From: G963665495 sp963667575
GTDB lineage: Bacteria > Desulfobacterota > Desulfovibrionia > Desulfovibrionales > Desulfovibrionaceae
Length of the DNA stretch: 64,000 nucleotides
Reading direction: 5' to 3'
Assembly: GCA_963667575.2 (NCBI GenBank)
Contig: CAXXHY010000055.1
Location: 62,001 to 126,000 of the forward strand
Shown here: piece after piece, positions 43,863 to 52,759 of the stretch
Layout of the letters: each line of letters begins with the position of its first letter
Position numbering within the stretch: position 1 is the stretch's first letter
Translations under genes and position numbers: made by a program
Notes under the pieces: generated by a model
Database searches by the model: none
What the model was told of the DNA's origin: nothing
Seen by the model: the letters and a program-made list of their open reading frames with translations, nothing else

Positions 43863-43991
43863 CTGTTGTGTCGGGGCTCCCGCTGCGCACGGCGGCAAAC
43901 GTGCGCGGCGGGAAGCCGCAAATGCAGTTCTCAATTAATAGTACGAGTTCATGAGTGGAAAAGGCAACGGATACCTGTTTGCGCCTGCCGT

Positions 43992-44618
43992 CTATCCCGC
44001 AAGATTCATTTGAGATTGATACAGATCTAGTAAATTTCCCATCCACGTCCAGTATAAAGCGAGTACATTGAGAATAAGACCTATGAATATAATAATATAA
44101 GAAAATTTTGTGCTTTTGTTAAGAAAACAGGTAAAAGCAAAAAAGGATATTGCCATTGAATAAATGCCGATTAAATTTTGAAGGCTGATTTGTATTTTTA
44201 GGTCAACATGATATAAAGAAACAACATATCCCAAAAGAGCAGAGACCAGAGCAAAGGGCATTAATGCTACACAGCAACGTACGCACATGAAGTACGAAGG
44301 ACGTGGTCTGGTCAGGCTCGTGATAGCCTTGATTATCAGGGCAGCCACAAAGAGCTGGATAAACGGGTCTATAAGCGTAAATGCAGAAAATTTTGCGGCG
44401 GGCTTTGCGAGTTGCAAGTGGAAAAATAACTCGGAAATGTATCCATAAATCAAAGCCCGCACCATGGGGTCCCACCGAGGTGCGGTTTCGGGCATTGTGG
44501 AAAAATATTCTTTGGGACTTATTATAACCTTATATGTGTCTATATATAATTGTTTGATAAAATGTAGCATGGTGATGAAGTACTGCCCGTACTGTTCAAT
44601 GTCAACAGGTTGGTGCAT
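43992..44618 (-). CDS. YIP1-domain-like integral membrane protein
   Basis: 208-residue protein with about five membrane segments and the Yip1-type layout: a short N-terminal soluble part with PKEYFSTMP, then helices including FSAFTLIDPFIQLFVAALIIKAI and YSMAISFFAFTC. Function of bacterial Yip1 proteins is unknown. AT-rich compared with neighbours. ATG 44618 is used; ATG 44570 is an alternative. Neither has a strong ribosome site. Confidence 0.65.
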   Translation of the reverse strand: MHQPVDIEQYGQYFITMLHFIKQLYIDTYKVIISPKEYFSTMPETAPRWDPMVRALIYGYISELFFHLQLAKPAAKFSAFTLIDPFIQLFVAALIIKAITSLTRPRPSYFMCVRCCVALMPFALVSALLGYVVSLYHVDLKIQISLQNLIGIYSMAISFFAFTCFLNKSTKFSYIIIFIGLILNVLALYWTWMGNLLDLYQSQMNLAG

Positions 44619-44886
44619 ATTTATGCAGGCTTGATTCTATCAGTTCCGATAGCTGTCGGGAGTTCATGGTGGCCAGAGAGCGGCTGTTCTGAAAAGCTGT
44701 CGCCGCAAAGGCATTACATGGGTGTGACGTGGAGCCGGGATGACGGGCGTGTTGAAAGAATAATGGTATGAAGGAACATACGCGATGATACGATTGTTGG
44801 ACAGCACCTGTTGAAATAGCTAAGTGAACAGGCTATGGAAAATAGAGAATTACAATACAAAGACTATTTCAATCAGGCAATTGATC

Positions 44887-45306
44887 ATGAAAACAAGACT
44901 TGTATGGATTCTCAAAAAAATTCTCAGCCTTTATTATTTTGCTTTCATGTGTTCATTTGTATACTACTCTACTAAAAAATCGATAAATGCATGTATTGAT
45001 TTTCCTGAAATAGCTAATTGGTGCATTCTCTATCTTTGTTTCAATGCGATTCAGATTTTAATGATTGTATTGATATATCTAAAAAAAGAAATTGCCACGT
45101 ATATTTTTATTTCCTTTGTACTTTGTGAAGTCATTCTGCCAAGCGCAATAATTTTTGTTCTGGGTATAAAAGAGCATTTGCGTGATGCTCTGTACATTTC
45201 GCTGATTGGACTCTGGGCCTTCCTGACCTGTCTGGGCATGATGTTCAAGGCGCGCAAACAGGCGCTGGAGAAGAAAAACACCGGCTTCAGCTGGAGTCAG
45301 TGGTGA
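44887..45306 (+). CDS. Small four-helix membrane protein (DUF2569-like)
   Basis: 139-residue protein with four hydrophobic segments, very AT-rich. The last helix, YISLIGLWAFLTCLGMMFKARK, resembles the end of DUF2569 proteins, but I am not sure. The start may instead be GTG 44824, adding 21 residues without a better ribosome site. Convergent with the antiporter gene. Confidence 0.45.
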   Translation: MKTRLVWILKKILSLYYFAFMCSFVYYSTKKSINACIDFPEIANWCILYLCFNAIQILMIVLIYLKKEIATYIFISFVLCEVILPSAIIFVLGIKEHLRDALYISLIGLWAFLTCLGMMFKARKQALEKKNTGFSWSQW

Positions 45307-45340
45307 GCGTTTTTTGCGTTGTTCGCCTGGCTGGTTTCGG

Positions 45341-46294
45341 TTACCCGCGATGCAGGACGTAGATGAGATAGGCGGCGTAGGTGAGTACGAACAGGGCGCC
45401 CTCCCATCTGTCCACTTTGTGTCTTTTGCCGGTGAAGGTGAAGATAAAAAAAACGCATGTGGCCACGGTCAGAATGGAAACGTCCACGATCAGGGCCTGA
45501 TTGCATTTCAGCGGAGTGATCAGGGCTGAAAGGCCCAGGATCCACAGAATATTGAAGATGTTGGATCCCACGACGTTGCCCACGGCCATATCCGCGTTGC
45601 CTTTCAGGGCGGCAACCAGCGAAGTGGCGAATTCCGGAAGCGAAGTGCCCACGGCCACAATGGTCACGCCGATCAGCGCCTGGCTCATGCCCAGTGACAA
45701 CGCCAGGGCAGTGGCTCCCCTGACTATCCAGTCGCCCCCGAAATACAGACCGAGAAGCCCCAGGATGACCAGCGCCAGGGCTTTGAATACGGGGTCCTGC
45801 TGCTGCGCGGCGTCGTCATGCACTTCTTCTTTTTTGAGAGTTGAAAAAACGTAATAGAGGTAGACCAGAAAAAACATGATGAAGGCAATGCCCTCGCCAC
45901 GGGAAATGGTCGCGGACGGTTCGTTGGAAAGAAAGGTGTCGCTCATGAACGCCAGAAGAACCACTGTGCCCATCAGGGAAAAAGGAATTTCCTTCCAGCG
46001 GATACTGGTTTGCATTTCCAGCGGCTGGATGACGGCGCAAAGACCCAGAATCAACAGCAGGTTGACCATGTTCGAGCCCACCACATTGCCCAGGGCCACA
46101 TCGTCGATTCCCCGTGACGCGGACAGTAGCGAAACCACCAGTTCGGGCAGGGACGTGCCCATGGCCACCACGGTGAGTCCGATCACCAGATCGGAGATGC
46201 CGAAACGGGCGGCAATGCTGCTCGACCCCCGTATCAGAAAGTAGGCGCCCAGTATCAGGGCCGGAAAGCCGAAAACAAGGTATGCCGCTGTCAT
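45341..46294 (-). CDS. Calcium/sodium antiporter (CaCA family, YrbG-type)
   Basis: 317-residue exchanger with about ten membrane helices in two inverted halves. The alpha-1 repeat carries GTSLPELVVSLLSA with GNVVGSNMVNLLLILG, and the alpha-2 repeat GTSLPEFATSLVAA with GNVVGSNIFNILWILG. The duplicated Glu and Ser/Asn residues bind the cation. It probably extrudes Ca2+ in exchange for Na+ or H+. The start overlaps the upstream DUF6901-like gene by 4 bp. Confidence 0.94.
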   Translation of the reverse strand: MTAAYLVFGFPALILGAYFLIRGSSSIAARFGISDLVIGLTVVAMGTSLPELVVSLLSASRGIDDVALGNVVGSNMVNLLLILGLCAVIQPLEMQTSIRWKEIPFSLMGTVVLLAFMSDTFLSNEPSATISRGEGIAFIMFFLVYLYYVFSTLKKEEVHDDAAQQQDPVFKALALVILGLLGLYFGGDWIVRGATALALSLGMSQALIGVTIVAVGTSLPEFATSLVAALKGNADMAVGNVVGSNIFNILWILGLSALITPLKCNQALIVDVSILTVATCVFFIFTFTGKRHKVDRWEGALFVLTYAAYLIYVLHRG

Positions 46295-46980
46295 GTTATG
46301 ATCTTTTCCTTTAATTCTTTCAGAAAAACTTCGTATTTCATTTCAAAAAGATAGCTCATGGACGCAAGACGGGCCAGCGCATTCAGGTTCGAATCCTTTT
46401 GCGAGGCTCTTTTGATTCGTTCAATTATCAGGGAAAGCGTATCGAACAATATCGTGAATTCAGATTTGATTGTACTCGAAATATCAACGCTGTTGCAGCC
46501 TTCAATCAAAAATGTTCTGGAAAGATAAGAAGACAGAAGCGTATAGAACATTTCCAGATGCCCATGTTGCAATCTGTAATAGTCCCAGGATCATTTGTAT
46601 TTGTTGAATTTGCTGCAGCCGGAAAAGACAAGGCTTGCAAAAAACAAGATCGAAAGTCCTTCCTGGGCTGTTGTGCATCTCGAAATGATGTTTTCGGCAG
46701 ATGTGATTGTGGTCAGGGAGATTCTTTCGATGGAACTGATGCTGGAAAAAGAGCTGACCGAAGAGTAGAGTCCGAGGGCGGCTTTGCAATATTGCAATCC
46801 CGACTTCGCATAGACGCAATCCGGGCAGATATTGTTTTCCAGGAGCACCCACTCCGGAGGAATGCTCTTTTCAAAGTGTGTGACCCAGTTGAAGTCGGAA
46901 TCAAGTCTGAATACATCGACGATTCCTTCATCAGTAGTTGCGACAAAAACGAGTTCCGTCATGGTTCTGTCCCGACTCAA
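46291..46980 (-). pseudogene. DUF6901-like protein with in-frame UGA codon
   Basis: A 229-codon frame from 46980 to 46291 that contains one TGA at 46593-46591. The upstream part holds WVTHFEKSIPPEWVLLENNICPDC with a cysteine pair and the block TTAQEGLSILFFASLVFSGC. Downstream, in the same frame, SWDYYRLQHGHLEMFYTLLSSYLSRTF continues to a natural end. Both parts fit a single protein of the DUF6901 type (recognised from memory, moderate certainty), so the gene is either broken by one stop or read through. The end overlaps the antiporter start (ATGA), which supports the lower part being translated. Confidence 0.6.
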
Positions 46981-47170
46981 ATGTTAGGCGTCACAACAGG
47001 ATTGACCTGCTCAGATCGGATCGAAATGCCGCCGGGTACAACCATGCCCCGAATCGGTCAGGCCATCGGGCCACAGATAAATTGTTCCGGCGTATTCGGC
47101 AGGAGAACAGATTCCATTACCTGCTTTTTTTACCAGATACATTTGTATTGCGTTTGGAACAACGCGTCAA

Positions 47171-48169
47171 TCATTGACAATGACGTGGCAGGGCGAACCG
47201 CTGCCTGTAGGCCGAGGGCGTGCTGCCCAGAATCCGCTTGAACAGTTTCCGAAAGGCGCTGTAGTCCGCGTATCCCACGGATTCGGCGATCTGTTCCACG
47301 TTTTTGTCCGTGCTTTCCAGCAAAGTCTGGGCTGCCTGGATGCGCAGTTGCTGCAGGTATTGGAGCGGGGTTTTGCCTGTGGCCGCGCGGAAGCGCCGCA
47401 GAAAGGTCTTTTCCCCCAGGGCGGCCTGCTGCGCCATATCCCGTACGCGCAGGGCTTCCGCATGGTGCGTTTCCAGCCAGGATTGCGCCTTGAGGACGGC
47501 GGCATCGCCGTGGTTTTTGCGGAACCCGCCCAGGCCGTAGGGCGTCTGGTATTCGCGGTGCGGATCCATGAGCATGATCTTGGCGCACTGCAGGGCTGTT
47601 TCGCGCCCCGCGTATCTGGCCACCAGATGCAGGGCCAGATCCATCCAGGCGGAGACGCCCCCGGCGCAGATGTAGTCCCCGCCGTCCACCAGGAGACGCT
47701 CGATCTGCAGGTCCACCGCGGGATAGCGCGTACGGAACTGTTCGGCAAGCATCCAGTGGGTGGTGGCCGCGCGCTTGTCCAGCAGTCCGGTTTCGGCCAG
47801 CAAAAAGGAGCCCGCGCAGATGGTGGCGATCTGTTTGCCGGTCGCGTGCAGGTCGGCCAGCCGCGCAATAACCTGTTCCTGCCGCAGAGCCCGGTCCACT
47901 GAGCCGATGATGGGTGGCAGCACCAGGATGTCCGGGGTAACGTCCGCCAGAGCGGCTGCAGCCCCAATGCGCGTTCCGGTAAAACTGTCCACGGGCTCGC
48001 CGTCCGGACTGAGTACGCTGCAGCGGAACAGCGGGCTGTCGCCAAGTCCGCTGTCAGGTCCGTCGTGAAATCCGTTGTGAAGTCCGTTGGCCTGTTCCAG
48101 GATCTCCCCCACGCCGTAGACCGCGGAATGCAGACAGCCGGGAACCGCGAGCACTGCCACTTCGATCAT
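47171..48169 (-). CDS. GlxA-family transcriptional regulator (DJ-1/PfpI plus AraC domains)
   Basis: 332-residue regulator. The N-terminal DJ-1-like domain begins MIEVAVLAVPGCLHSAVYG and has the elbow region ATICAGSFLLAETGLLD. The C-terminal double helix-turn-helix AraC domain includes ALGEKTFLRRFRAATGKTPLQYLQQLRIQ and the final CxxCG-free YADYSAFRKLFKRILGSTPSAYR. I start at ATG 48169, because the longer upstream frame is not homologous. It is divergent from the isochorismatase-family gene, which it probably controls. Confidence 0.92.
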   Translation of the reverse strand: MIEVAVLAVPGCLHSAVYGVGEILEQANGLHNGFHDGPDSGLGDSPLFRCSVLSPDGEPVDSFTGTRIGAAAALADVTPDILVLPPIIGSVDRALRQEQVIARLADLHATGKQIATICAGSFLLAETGLLDKRAATTHWMLAEQFRTRYPAVDLQIERLLVDGGDYICAGGVSAWMDLALHLVARYAGRETALQCAKIMLMDPHREYQTPYGLGGFRKNHGDAAVLKAQSWLETHHAEALRVRDMAQQAALGEKTFLRRFRAATGKTPLQYLQQLRIQAAQTLLESTDKNVEQIAESVGYADYSAFRKLFKRILGSTPSAYRQRFALPRHCQ

Positions 48170-48297
48170 ATTGCCCTGCCTGTTTTTGCCCTGTTTTTGT
48201 CCATTGCGCCTCTTATCCGCAACTTCTTCACTGACTATTCTCCTCATATCCGGGGACGTACGCAACCCGCAACCAAAACAGCAAGGGAGATTCAGCC

Positions 48298-48849
48298 ATG
48301 CAAAAGACAGCGCTTGTGATTGTGGATATTCAGAACGATTATTTTCCCGGCGGCGCCTTCGAACTGGAAGGCACGGAATCCGCGGCAACAAACGCGGCCG
48401 GAATCCTGGCCGCCTTCAGGGAAAAGGGGCTGCCCGTGGTCCACGTACGCCATGAAGCCCTGGATCCGTCCAAGGGGTTTTTCCTGCCCCACACCAGCGG
48501 GGCGGAAATCCATCCGTCCGTGGCGCCCCTGGCGGATGAGACCGTGGTGCTGAAGCACTATCCCAACAGCTTCCGGGAGACCAACCTGGAAGCTGTCTTG
48601 CGGACGCTTGGCGTGGAAAAACTGGTGGTGGTGGGCATGATGACGCTGATGTGCGTGGACGCCACCGTACGCGCTGCCAGCGACATGGGCTACGAGGTTG
48701 TGGTGGCGCATGACGCCTGCGCGGCCAGGGCCCTGGAGTTCGGCGGCGTGACAGTGCCGGCTGCGCAGGTGCACGCGGCCTATCTGGCCGCCCTGCAGAT
48801 ATTTTATGCGGAGATGGTGGATACCGGCACCTTGCTCGGCAGGATGTAA
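48298..48849 (+). CDS. Cysteine hydrolase of the isochorismatase family
   Basis: 183-residue hydrolase with the full catalytic triad of the family: D10 in VIVDIQNDYFPGG, K86 in VVLKHYPNSF and C119 in MMTLMCVDATVRAA. Members hydrolyse nicotinamide, carbamates, isochorismate or related amides; the substrate here is not predictable. 128 bp from the divergent GlxA-type regulator, an arrangement common for this pair. A bidirectional terminator follows. Confidence 0.92.
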   Translation: MQKTALVIVDIQNDYFPGGAFELEGTESAATNAAGILAAFREKGLPVVHVRHEALDPSKGFFLPHTSGAEIHPSVAPLADETVVLKHYPNSFRETNLEAVLRTLGVEKLVVVGMMTLMCVDATVRAASDMGYEVVVAHDACAARALEFGGVTVPAAQVHAAYLAALQIFYAEMVDTGTLLGRM

Positions 48850-48866
48850 GCGCTCAGGCAGCATGG

Positions 48867-48911
48867 AAACGGACAGCGCCCGAAGGGCATGGCCCAGGGC
48901 GCTGTCCGTTT
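48867..48911. terminator. Bidirectional terminator
   Basis: A perfect 15-bp stem (48867-48881 with 48897-48911) between convergent genes. The T-rich tails are short (TTTGTTGT on plus, TTTCC on minus). Confidence 0.75.
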
Positions 48912-48922
48912 GTTGTCGGTTT

Positions 48923-49141
48923 TCATTGCAGCACTATTCCCAGGAAAACAAGCACGCCGCCAAGGGCCATGATCAGTACCGACCCCAGCAGAATTTTGAA
49001 TTCCAGGGGATCGAGGGGAAAAAACAGCGGCTTGCGCTTGGGATACCAGACGTTCCGCCTCAGACCAAGCATGCTCAATACCAGGGAGGCCGCGAAAAGG
49101 ATGGCGATTCCGGCCCAAAAGAGGATATCGTACGCGCTCAC
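48923..49141 (-). CDS. Small two-helix membrane protein
   Basis: 72-residue protein with two hydrophobic helices (about 7-25 and 47-70) joined by a basic loop with YPKRKPLFFPLDPLEF. Not recognised. Sixteen bases below the cupin gene on the same strand, so likely co-transcribed with it. Reading frame and spacing support a real gene. Confidence 0.6.
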   Translation of the reverse strand: MSAYDILFWAGIAILFAASLVLSMLGLRRNVWYPKRKPLFFPLDPLEFKILLGSVLIMALGGVLVFLGIVLQ

Positions 49142-49156
49142 GTTGTTTTCCCGTGT

Positions 49157-49480
49157 TTATTCCCCGCGGATCATGATCAGCAGCATCTTGAACCGTTCCG
49201 CGGCATGGAGCGCATGGGGCACGTTGGCGGGCATCACCAGCATCTCGCCGCATTTCACGGCCTTTGGGATACCTCCCAGAGTTATTTCCGCGTTTCCGTC
49301 CAGAATGTAGACCATGGCGTCAAAGGGCGCAGCATGCTCGCTCAGCCCCTGGCCCGTATCAAAGGCGAAAAGTGTTACCGTGCCCGCTTCTTTCTGGATC
49401 AGTGTTTTGCTGACCACTGATCCGTCCGCGTAGGCGATATTTTCAGCCAGGCTGTAGGGAATCCCTTTGAGTTCTTCCAT
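49157..49480 (-). CDS. Cupin-domain protein
   Basis: 107-residue single-domain cupin. The first motif region SEHAAPFDAMVYILDGNAEITLGG and second ECGEMLVMPANVPHAL-type segment (KCGEMLVMPANVPHALHA) are present. Metal-ligand content is partial: one His in motif 1 and one in motif 2. It may be a small-molecule sensor or isomerase. Similar cupins are found beside flavodoxin-like and redox genes in anaerobes. AAGGAG precedes the start on the reverse strand. Confidence 0.85.
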   Translation of the reverse strand: MEELKGIPYSLAENIAYADGSVVSKTLIQKEAGTVTLFAFDTGQGLSEHAAPFDAMVYILDGNAEITLGGIPKAVKCGEMLVMPANVPHALHAAERFKMLLIMIRGE

Positions 49481-49529
49481 GTCGAGCTCCTTTTGTGTCT
49501 TTTCAGATGTGGGAGAAGGGCGGAAGACG

Positions 49530-50243
49530 TCAGTCCGCGGTATAGGCGGCCTCTATGCGCTGCGCGCTGTAGGGCTGCACCAGTCCTTTGGCAAGCCTGT
49601 GGGCCAGGGCCGCGCCCAGGGTGTAGGCCTGTTCGAGCTGCCTGTCGGTCAAGGCGCGTATGGTGTAGGCTTTTGACCATTCGTCGTCTGCCAGGGCCCG
49701 CGGGTAATGGGCGCCCGCGTAGAAATCCCCCACCACTTCGCCGTTGTAGAATATCTGGCAGAGGTCCTTGAGCCAGGGAGTGGCCAGGTCGCAGTACTGG
49801 CGCAGTTCGTCCGGCATGCCGCCTGCGCTGGCGATGATCACCGAACCTCTTGGTTTGTCCGTCAGCCGGGGTTCGGGGCAGCCTTTCAGATCCAGAAAAC
49901 TCCCTGTGGGTTTGCACAGGGTCCAGACCGCGCGTTCGGCAAAGGTGGTCATCAAACCGGAGGCGAACCCGTTGTGAATGGGCGTGGCCATGACAATGCC
50001 GTCGGCTTCCCGGATTTTTTCCAGGATCTCCCCGACATCATCACTGATGGAGCAGGGGGCGATGTCCGCTTCCAGATTGTTGTAGCAGCTCAGACAGTTG
50101 GCGCAGAAGCGGATGTCCTTTTCGCAGAGCAGGATCTGTTCGGTTTGCGCGCCTTGGGCGGCAGCGCCCTGCAAGGCCTTTTCCACCAGCCTGCTGGTGG
50201 TGCCCTGGGGGCGTGCCGTGGCGTTGATGGCAAGAATTCGCAT
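49530..50243 (-). CDS. Flavodoxin-like (NADPH-dependent FMN reductase family) iron-sulfur protein
   Basis: 237-residue flavoprotein. N-terminal FMN phosphate loop ILAINATARPQGTTSRLVEKAL, then the cysteine motif RFCANCLSCY near residue 48 that in iron-sulfur flavoproteins binds a compact [4Fe-4S] cluster, and ADGIVMATPIHNG for flavin. The C-terminal third is extra relative to minimal members. Likely an electron-transfer or quinone/nitro-compound reductase in the cytosol. Upstream lies the sulfur/redox operon. Confidence 0.87.
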   Translation of the reverse strand: MRILAINATARPQGTTSRLVEKALQGAAAQGAQTEQILLCEKDIRFCANCLSCYNNLEADIAPCSISDDVGEILEKIREADGIVMATPIHNGFASGLMTTFAERAVWTLCKPTGSFLDLKGCPEPRLTDKPRGSVIIASAGGMPDELRQYCDLATPWLKDLCQIFYNGEVVGDFYAGAHYPRALADDEWSKAYTIRALTDRQLEQAYTLGAALAHRLAKGLVQPYSAQRIEAAYTAD

Positions 50244-50370
50244 GGCGTCCTCCTGAGGGATGAGCCAGGGGGTTGTGCAGGATTGCCGCGATTCCTTGAA
50301 GCCACAATAGCACAGGAAACATCAGGGAGTAAGCCCCCGGCGGGTTTTAATCCTCAGGAGAAAACCGGTG

Positions 50371-51156
50371 TTAGATGAGAAGTTGCAGCAGCAGTTTGCA
50401 GGCCATGAGCAGCAGTACGCATGCGAGAAGGCGCTTGACGGTCTCGGGCTGGAATTTCAGGTGCATCATTTTCGTGCCCAGGTAGCCGCCGGCCCAGGCC
50501 GCTATTCCGGCGAAGATCAAAATTTTCCAGGAAACAGACCCCATTGCGGCATAGGCGAGAAAGGCCGTGAAAGAGGAAAAAGGGACAGAAAAGGCCGTGA
50601 TGGTGGCGACTTTTTTGGGATTGAACCCCTTGAAAATCATCATCGGGGAGATCAAACCGCCGCCCCCGACCCCGAGCAGCCCGGAAAAAAAGCCCGCCAG
50701 CAATCCCACGAAAGCGGGCCAGCCCACGGGCCGGTCTTCCCTGTACTGCGAAGCGTATTTGGACGTTTTGAACAGCAGCATCATCAAGCCCGAGAAAACA
50801 AGAAAGGCGATGAAACAGCCCATGACCACCCGCGAGGGGATGCGGCTTCCCAGCCAGGCGCCTGCCGGAGCCATGAATACCGATGTGACGATGATGGGGA
50901 TGCCCAGTCTGAAGTCCAGGCGTTTGTCCTTGATGTTGGAGTAGGTGGCTCCCGCCATGCTGATGGTGTTTACAAAAAGTCCGGTGGGGCGAGCCAGGGC
51001 GAAAGGTACGCCGAGCCAGGTCAGCATGGGGATGAGCACCGAGGCCGAACCAACACCGCCAAGGGCGAAAATGAAACTGAGAACAAAGGAAAAAAACGTG
51101 ATGAGCGCGAGAGCGGCCACGGGAATGCCTCCGATGGAACGCGCCGTCCGTTGCAT
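50371..51156 (-). CDS. Sulfite exporter TauE/SafE family (TSUP) permease
   Basis: 261-residue membrane protein with about eight helices in two repeats. Family glycine-rich segments are FALGGVGSASVLIPMLTWLGVP and GLLAGFFSGLLGVGGGGLISPMM. Predicted exporter or importer of sulfite, sulfoacetate or another sulfur anion. I start at ATG 51156. Last gene of the reverse operon DGC protein-thioredoxin-CcdA-rhodanese-TauE, whose contents all concern thiol or sulfur handling. Confidence 0.9.
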   Translation of the reverse strand: MQRTARSIGGIPVAALALITFFSFVLSFIFALGGVGSASVLIPMLTWLGVPFALARPTGLFVNTISMAGATYSNIKDKRLDFRLGIPIIVTSVFMAPAGAWLGSRIPSRVVMGCFIAFLVFSGLMMLLFKTSKYASQYREDRPVGWPAFVGLLAGFFSGLLGVGGGGLISPMMIFKGFNPKKVATITAFSVPFSSFTAFLAYAAMGSVSWKILIFAGIAAWAGGYLGTKMMHLKFQPETVKRLLACVLLLMACKLLLQLLI

Positions 51157-51179
51157 GGCAGCGGACGGCGCCAATGTAG

Positions 51180-51554
51180 TTATTTTTGGTAGAGCAGGCC
51201 GGGTTTGAAAACCTTGACCAGTTCTTCGTAGTTGGCGGTCAGCGCCTTGACCTCTGTAAAGCCTTGCGCGCGCAGGTAGGTATAGGCCACTGCGCCGCGG
51301 AATACCCCCGAACAAAAGGGAACGATCAGCTTGTCCTTGGGCAGTTCACCGACACGGGCGGGAAGTTCGTTCAGCGGGATGTGCTTTGCGAAAGGAAAGG
51401 AGACCTTGGCGACCTCTTCGGGTGTCCGTACGTCTAGCACGAGCATGTGGTCGTTATCCAGGTTTTTCCGCAAGGCCTCCACGCCTATGTTGTGCGTACC
51501 GGTTCCCAAAAATGCCAGATCCATTTCCGAAAGGACCGCATCCAGTGTGTTCAT
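51180..51554 (-). CDS. Rhodanese-domain protein (sulfurtransferase)
   Basis: 124-residue single rhodanese domain. The active-site loop is CSGVFRG with nucleophile C81, preceded by the substrate-side motif LVLDVRTPEEVAK. It can carry persulfide sulfur between donor and acceptor proteins. Starts at ATG 51554 with GGAGA; an ATG ten codons earlier is less likely. Twenty-three bases before the exporter gene. Confidence 0.9.
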   Translation of the reverse strand: MNTLDAVLSEMDLAFLGTGTHNIGVEALRKNLDNDHMLVLDVRTPEEVAKVSFPFAKHIPLNELPARVGELPKDKLIVPFCSGVFRGAVAYTYLRAQGFTEVKALTANYEELVKVFKPGLLYQK

Positions 51555-51638
51555 GATCTTCTCCAGATGCCGCGCTTGCAGCATGTTCGCGGCGTATGTT
51601 TTTCCCCGTGTGCTTCAGGTGCGCTGCATTCACGCACT

Positions 51639-52337
51639 TCAGACAAAGGGGCGAATGATGAAATAGAGCCCGAGCAGGCCGATGGCCGCACCGGCGGAGC
51701 GGCGCAGAACAACGCCTCCCTTTTGCCAGGCCGCATTGGCCATCAGCTTTTTTACCAGGGCTGTGGAACTGCCGGCCACGGCAATGGGCAGGCAGTGTCC
51801 GATGCCGAAAAGAATGATAAAGGCAAGGCCGGTGGCGATTTTCTCCTGAATGGTAATGATGGCCAGAATGGGCGCGATGAATCCAAAGGTGCAGGAGCCG
51901 GAGAGCACTCCGTACGCGAGCCCGAGCACCACCGCGCCGGTCATCCCGCGAACCTTGAGCCGGGACAGGCCGCCGCCGGACAAAGACCATCTGCTCAGTC
52001 CGAGCATGTCCAGGGACACCCAGAGCAGAACCAGTCCGACCAGAATGACCCAATAGGGGCCGATATCCCCGAGCATGCGTCCGAGCAACGAGCAGAGGAT
52101 GCCGATGACCGCGATGGTGGTGAACAGCCCCAGGGTGAACAGCAGCGCGTACGCAGCCGCCTGCCTGCCTTTGACTTCCTTGTCCTGTCCGGCGACATAG
52201 CTGACGATCAGGGGAATGGACGCCAGGTGGCAGGGGCTGAACAACACACTGACCATGCCCCAGAGAAAGCAGCCCAAAGCGCCGAGCAGCGTACCGCTGC
52301 CCATCCACTGGTTGATCAGGATGAAAAAATCATCCAT
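51639..52337 (-). CDS. CcdA/DsbD-like transmembrane thiol-electron transporter
   Basis: 232-residue protein with about six helices. The two redox cysteines are C36 in LFSPCHLASIP and C149 in SGSCTFGFIAP, each at the start of a helix as in CcdA. It moves reducing equivalents from cytosolic thioredoxin across the membrane to a periplasmic thiol protein. The thioredoxin-like partner gene ends three bases upstream and encodes an exported protein, giving a natural acceptor. Confidence 0.92.
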   Translation of the reverse strand: MDDFFILINQWMGSGTLLGALGCFLWGMVSVLFSPCHLASIPLIVSYVAGQDKEVKGRQAAAYALLFTLGLFTTIAVIGILCSLLGRMLGDIGPYWVILVGLVLLWVSLDMLGLSRWSLSGGGLSRLKVRGMTGAVVLGLAYGVLSGSCTFGFIAPILAIITIQEKIATGLAFIILFGIGHCLPIAVAGSSTALVKKLMANAAWQKGGVVLRRSAGAAIGLLGLYFIIRPFV

Positions 52338-52340
52338 GGC

Positions 52341-52757
52341 CTAACCGGCTCCCAGGCGTTGCAGAACTTCCACAATGGCGCCCTTGTCCATGAAACCCTC
52401 GTGCCTGTACTGCTCCTTGCCCTGCGCGTCGTAAAAGATCTGCGTCGGGATGCTGCGGATGCCGTATTGCTTGGGTACATCCGGGTTTTCCCAGACATCG
52501 ATGAAAACGATGGCGGCCTTGCCGTCATATTCGCTGGAAAGTTCCTTGATGATCGGCGTCATCATTTTGCAGGGAATGCATTTGTGGGCGCCAAGGTCCA
52601 CCATGGTGATCTTTCCGGGAATGGGCGTTTGGCGGGGAGCTCCGGAAATGAGCTCCGCAGGGCTTTCCCCGGCAAAACTCATCGATGTTCCCAAAGGGCA
52701 GAGCAGAAGACACGACATCATGGCCATGAACAGAAGAGTGGGAAGCCTTTTGTTCAT
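52341..52757 (-). CDS. Periplasmic thioredoxin-like protein
   Basis: 138-residue protein with a signal peptide (about 1-29, ending SFAG) and a thioredoxin fold. The active site is CIPC (C60-C63) rather than CGPC. Fold motifs are VFIDVWENPDVPKQYGIRSIPTQIFYD (cis-Pro loop SIPT). It is most likely reduced by the CcdA-like protein encoded next. Start ATG 52757 lies two bases after the DGC gene stop. An upstream in-frame extension belongs to the DGC gene in another frame. Confidence 0.92.
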   Translation of the reverse strand: MNKRLPTLLFMAMMSCLLLCPLGTSMSFAGESPAELISGAPRQTPIPGKITMVDLGAHKCIPCKMMTPIIKELSSEYDGKAAIVFIDVWENPDVPKQYGIRSIPTQIFYDAQGKEQYRHEGFMDKGAIVEVLQRLGAG

Positions 52758-52759
52758 TC

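Noticed and set aside
46386..46396. GGTTCGAATCC, identical to a tRNA T-arm
   Set aside because: It lies inside the DUF6901-like coding region and no acceptor or anticodon stem is present around it.
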